From Spirochaetales bacterium (lineage in GTDB: Bacteria > Spirochaetota > Spirochaetia > ARS1246), in assembly GCA_002688185.1 (NCBI GenBank), contig NZCE01000042.1, positions 11,714 through 75,713 of the forward strand: DNA of 64,000 bases, written 5' to 3'. Within the stretch, counting starts at the first letter, position 1. Every line of letters begins with the position of its first letter. Shown here in pieces: positions 62,018-64,000 of this stretch. The notes beneath the pieces were generated by a model. It was not told the origin of the DNA. It saw nothing but the letters and a program-made list of their open reading frames with translations, and did no database searches. Made by a program: the position numbers and the translations under genes.

Positions 62018-63361
62018 ATGAATTTTTCAAAAAAATATCGTTCAAGCGGCATCCGCGAGCTCGAAGGGGCTAGCGCACAAATTGACCATGAGCTCAAAGG
62101 CCTGAAAGGCGGCGGACAGTTGAGCGACACGGAAATGGACCGGGCCTCGAGGCTAATCGATGAAAGAAACTATCTCGACACGGCCATATCTATGGCATCG
62201 CCGGGTCAAGCCATGGCCTTTCCCACAGGCGTGCAGGGACCGCACGCCGACGGCGGGCAAATGAGCAATAGGTTCGACACAAAAGGTGAAATGTTCCAGG
62301 CGATGGCCGCGAGCGTAATGCCGGCCGAAGACTATCATGCTGTCGGCAATTTCTCTACGGGTGTAGTCGATCCGAGACTTTCAGACATGCGAACGCGCAT
62401 GAACTACTCGGCCGCGGCAACGGGAGCCAATGAGACGATCCCGGCCGAAGGCGGGTACCTCACCGGGACCGAGCTATCAAATGACTTGCTCGCCGGAGCA
62501 TTTGAAACTGGTTTTCTCGGCTCGAGAGTCCGACGGCGAAAACTCACAGGGCCGAATAACTCAATCAAGTTTAATGCGTATGATGAAACGAGCAGAGCTG
62601 ATGGCTCGCGCTATGGGGGGGTGCAATCCTTCTGGACGAATGAAGCGGGCGCTCTCACGGGGAGCAAGCCCACGTATCGTCAGGTAGCGCTCGAGCTCTC
62701 TAAGCTTACTGGCTTGTATTACGCGACTGACGAATTGGTCCAAGACGCGGGAGCTCTTGAGGCTGAGATCGACGCGGCTTTTTCGAGTGAATTCGGATTC
62801 AAAATTGATGACGCGATCTTGAATGGGTCCGGCGCCGGGCAACCTCTCGGCATTCTTAATTCCGGGGCGCTGGTCACGCAGGCGGCGGAAGGCGGACAGG
62901 CCGCTGATACCATCCTCACCGAAAACGTAATCAAAGCGTATGCTCGCTGGCTGGGACAGCGGCGCAACGGCGTATGGGTCACAAATCGGGACACCTATCC
63001 TGAATTGTTTAGCCTTACGCTGGCGGTAGGCACCGGCGGTGCTCCTGTCGGGCTTATGGGCACGAATATCGCGAACGAGCCCTTTGACAGGCTACTCAGA
63101 ATGCCGGTTCTCGAAATGGAACAAGCGGCAACGCTGGGCGATGCCGGAGACCTGATTCTCTTTGACCCGAGCCAATATGTGCTCGCCGACAAAGGCTCCA
63201 TTCAAGGGGCGGTGAGTATCCACGTGCGTTTCACCAACGATGAAATAGTTTTTCGGTTTGTTTACCGGGTTGACGGGCAACCTATACCGTCTAGCGCCAT
63301 CACTCCGTTCAAAGGCGCGGACACCAGATCACCCATGGTGACACTGGCGGCCAGGACCTAG
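62018..63361 (+). CDS. HK97-type major capsid protein
   Basis: 447 residues. An N-terminal helical delta/scaffold region (about 8-60) and a linker precede the HK97 fold, which shows PAEGGYLTGTELSNDLL (N-arm end), YYATDELVQDAGALEAEIDAAFSSEFGFKIDDAILNGSGAGQPLGILNSG (spine helix and the diagnostic NG-G-GQP-GIL loop) and the A-domain end GDLILFDPSQYVLADKGSI. ATG 62018 has GAAGG 7 nt upstream; an ATG at 61979 is in frame but has none. Such proteins form the icosahedral shell. No portal, protease or large terminase gene is nearby, which is unusual. Confidence 0.92.
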   Translation: MNFSKKYRSSGIRELEGASAQIDHELKGLKGGGQLSDTEMDRASRLIDERNYLDTAISMASPGQAMAFPTGVQGPHADGGQMSNRFDTKGEMFQAMAASVMPAEDYHAVGNFSTGVVDPRLSDMRTRMNYSAAATGANETIPAEGGYLTGTELSNDLLAGAFETGFLGSRVRRRKLTGPNNSIKFNAYDETSRADGSRYGGVQSFWTNEAGALTGSKPTYRQVALELSKLTGLYYATDELVQDAGALEAEIDAAFSSEFGFKIDDAILNGSGAGQPLGILNSGALVTQAAEGGQAADTILTENVIKAYARWLGQRRNGVWVTNRDTYPELFSLTLAVGTGGAPVGLMGTNIANEPFDRLLRMPVLEMEQAATLGDAGDLILFDPSQYVLADKGSIQGAVSIHVRFTNDEIVFRFVYRVDGQPIPSSAITPFKGADTRSPMVTLAART

Positions 63362-63367
63362 AAGAGA

Positions 63368-63389
63368 GCCGGAGCCGATGAGCTCCGGC
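63368..63389. repeat. Perfect stem-loop after the capsid gene
   Basis: GCCGGAGC, six-base loop CGATGA, GCTCCGGC. Stable 8-bp GC stem 6 bp past the capsid stop; no T-run follows. It may end or stabilise the capsid mRNA. Confidence 0.6.
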
Positions 63390-63434
63390 CTTCCGGGTCT
63401 CTCATTCATTCGAGGTGAGATCCGGAAGGGGCTT

Positions 63435-63575
63435 ATGAACTTGCCATTAACGGAATTTTACTGGCAGCTCGGCCAAAAGCCGGGCAACCTTAACCGCCCG
63501 AGCGGCGACCTTCGCTGTGGGCCAGGCGTCACCCGGGTGGTTTTTTATTCACGCCGTGCGATCCGGGCGCTTTAA
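63435..63575 (+). CDS. Possible small protein at the right edge of the element
   Basis: 46 residues, basic C-terminus (VVFYSRRAIRAL), with GGAAGGGG before ATG 63435. No family is recognised. It overlaps CACCCGGGTGG plus a T-run (63528-63546) that could instead be part of a terminator, so it may not be a gene. Confidence 0.3.
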   Translation: MNLPLTEFYWQLGQKPGNLNRPSGDLRCGPGVTRVVFYSRRAIRAL

Positions 63576-63618
63576 TATGCCCTGGCAAAATCCTTGTTTA
63601 GCAGATATCCTTGAAGTA

Positions 63619-64000
63619 ATGAAAAAGTCCATAATTGCTCTTTTCATCGTTTTTTTATTTGTATCTGCGCTGTCGGCATATTCAGCCGACGAGGGCAACG
63701 CTGAAACCTCGACGTCAGAAGAAAATGCCTTGGATTATCAAGAATCCTATGAGCAAGGTTTTTTTGATGCGAGATCCACATATGATGGTGGCAACTGGGG
63801 GTGGTATGGGTTCGGCGGGGGTTTGCTGCTCAATCTTGTTGGCGCTGGCATAATAGTAGCTGTTGCGTCTATGGAGACCATAAATCCAAAGCATATCCCT
63901 GATTGGACTAAACCGCTGCGCGGTATTCATCACGATGCTCGATCACAACAAGCCGAATCCGGCACTCTATCTTCCTTGCTGTTTCTCTCAGATCTTATCT
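63619..64000 (+). CDS. Exported membrane protein, unknown function, partial (runs off the window)
   Basis: An open frame from ATG 63619 to the window end, 127 codons so far. A strong signal peptide (MKKSIIALFIVFLFVSALSA) is followed by an acidic stretch, a Gly/Trp-rich segment (DGGNWGWYGFGGG) and a membrane helix (LLLNLVGAGIIVAVASM). This is the style of spirochaete envelope proteins rather than of phage genes, and suggests that the integrated element ends before 63619. No clear ribosome site is visible. Confidence 0.7.
   Translation, partial: MKKSIIALFIVFLFVSALSAYSADEGNAETSTSEENALDYQESYEQGFFDARSTYDGGNWGWYGFGGGLLLNLVGAGIIVAVASMETINPKHIPDWTKPLRGIHHDARSQQAESGTLSSLLFLSDLI

Noticed and set aside
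63378..63434. Longer version of the small frame after the capsid gene
   Set aside because: It would start inside the stem-loop and has no ribosome site; ATG 63435 has one.
1..64000. Insertion sequences, CRISPR arrays, rRNA genes and riboswitches
   Set aside because: I saw no transposase, repeat-spacer array, rRNA segment or recognisable riboswitch leader in the window.

Overview
The window looks like chromosomal DNA of a spirochaete (Spirochaetota, probably a free-living or commensal Treponema/Spirochaeta relative). This is inferred from family content: a TPR-associated TRAP transporter (TatT/TatP/fused QM), a UPF0164-type outer-membrane protein, bactofilin, PilZ, many secreted TPR/HEAT proteins, and an intact asnS. 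No species can be named from the sequence alone. The genome makes its own aromatic amino acids and lysine/diaminopimelate (aroF, tyrA, dapA, dapB), so it is less reduced than T. pallidum.

Layout. 1-3016: TRAP uptake operon (tatT end, tatP, fused QM). 3085-7957: a co-directional metabolic cluster of KDPG aldolase, a Gfo/Idh/MocA oxidoreductase, a divergent ATP-grasp ligase of the D-Ala-D-Ala ligase type, a lysine-2,3-aminomutase-like radical SAM enzyme split by an apparent frameshift, and a second Gfo/Idh protein. 7954-17581: housekeeping genes on both strands (asnS, ArsC-like, nagZ-like, aroF, ackA, a barrel-like protein, murB, cysS). 17596-20825: ECF sigma factor, anti-sigma factor, a secreted protein and a TIG/transglutaminase protein. 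20868-26129: subtilase, double cyclic-nucleotide-binding protein, a membrane protein and a UPF0164/TPR outer-membrane protein. 26293-37735: a tightly overlapping operon with a 1548-residue secreted protein built of exact 218-residue repeats, a helical TPR-like protein, a 1541-residue membrane receptor with HAMP and SpoIIE phosphatase, a degenerate Gfo-like protein and a zinc-ribbon membrane protein. 37849-55633: spirochaete hypothetical, sfsA-DUF123 fusion, fabZ, TlpA-like thioredoxin, CPBP protease, PilZ, two HEAT proteins, comEC, rsmA, lipoproteins, dapA/dapB, tyrA, bactofilin, TPR and a barrel protein.

55902-63600: a tRNA-Lys gene with a textbook promoter, then an accessory element inserted just downstream. 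It carries a tyrosine integrase, an excisionase-like protein, a sigma-region-2-like protein, an SF3 primase-type helicase, a P27 terminase small subunit and an HK97 major capsid protein. No large terminase, portal, protease or tail gene is present, and a host-like secreted protein starts at 63619. This compact set resembles a phage satellite that makes its own shell protein, or else a decayed prophage. It is the most interesting region, together with the 218-residue repeat/SpoIIE operon and the aminomutase/ATP-grasp cluster.
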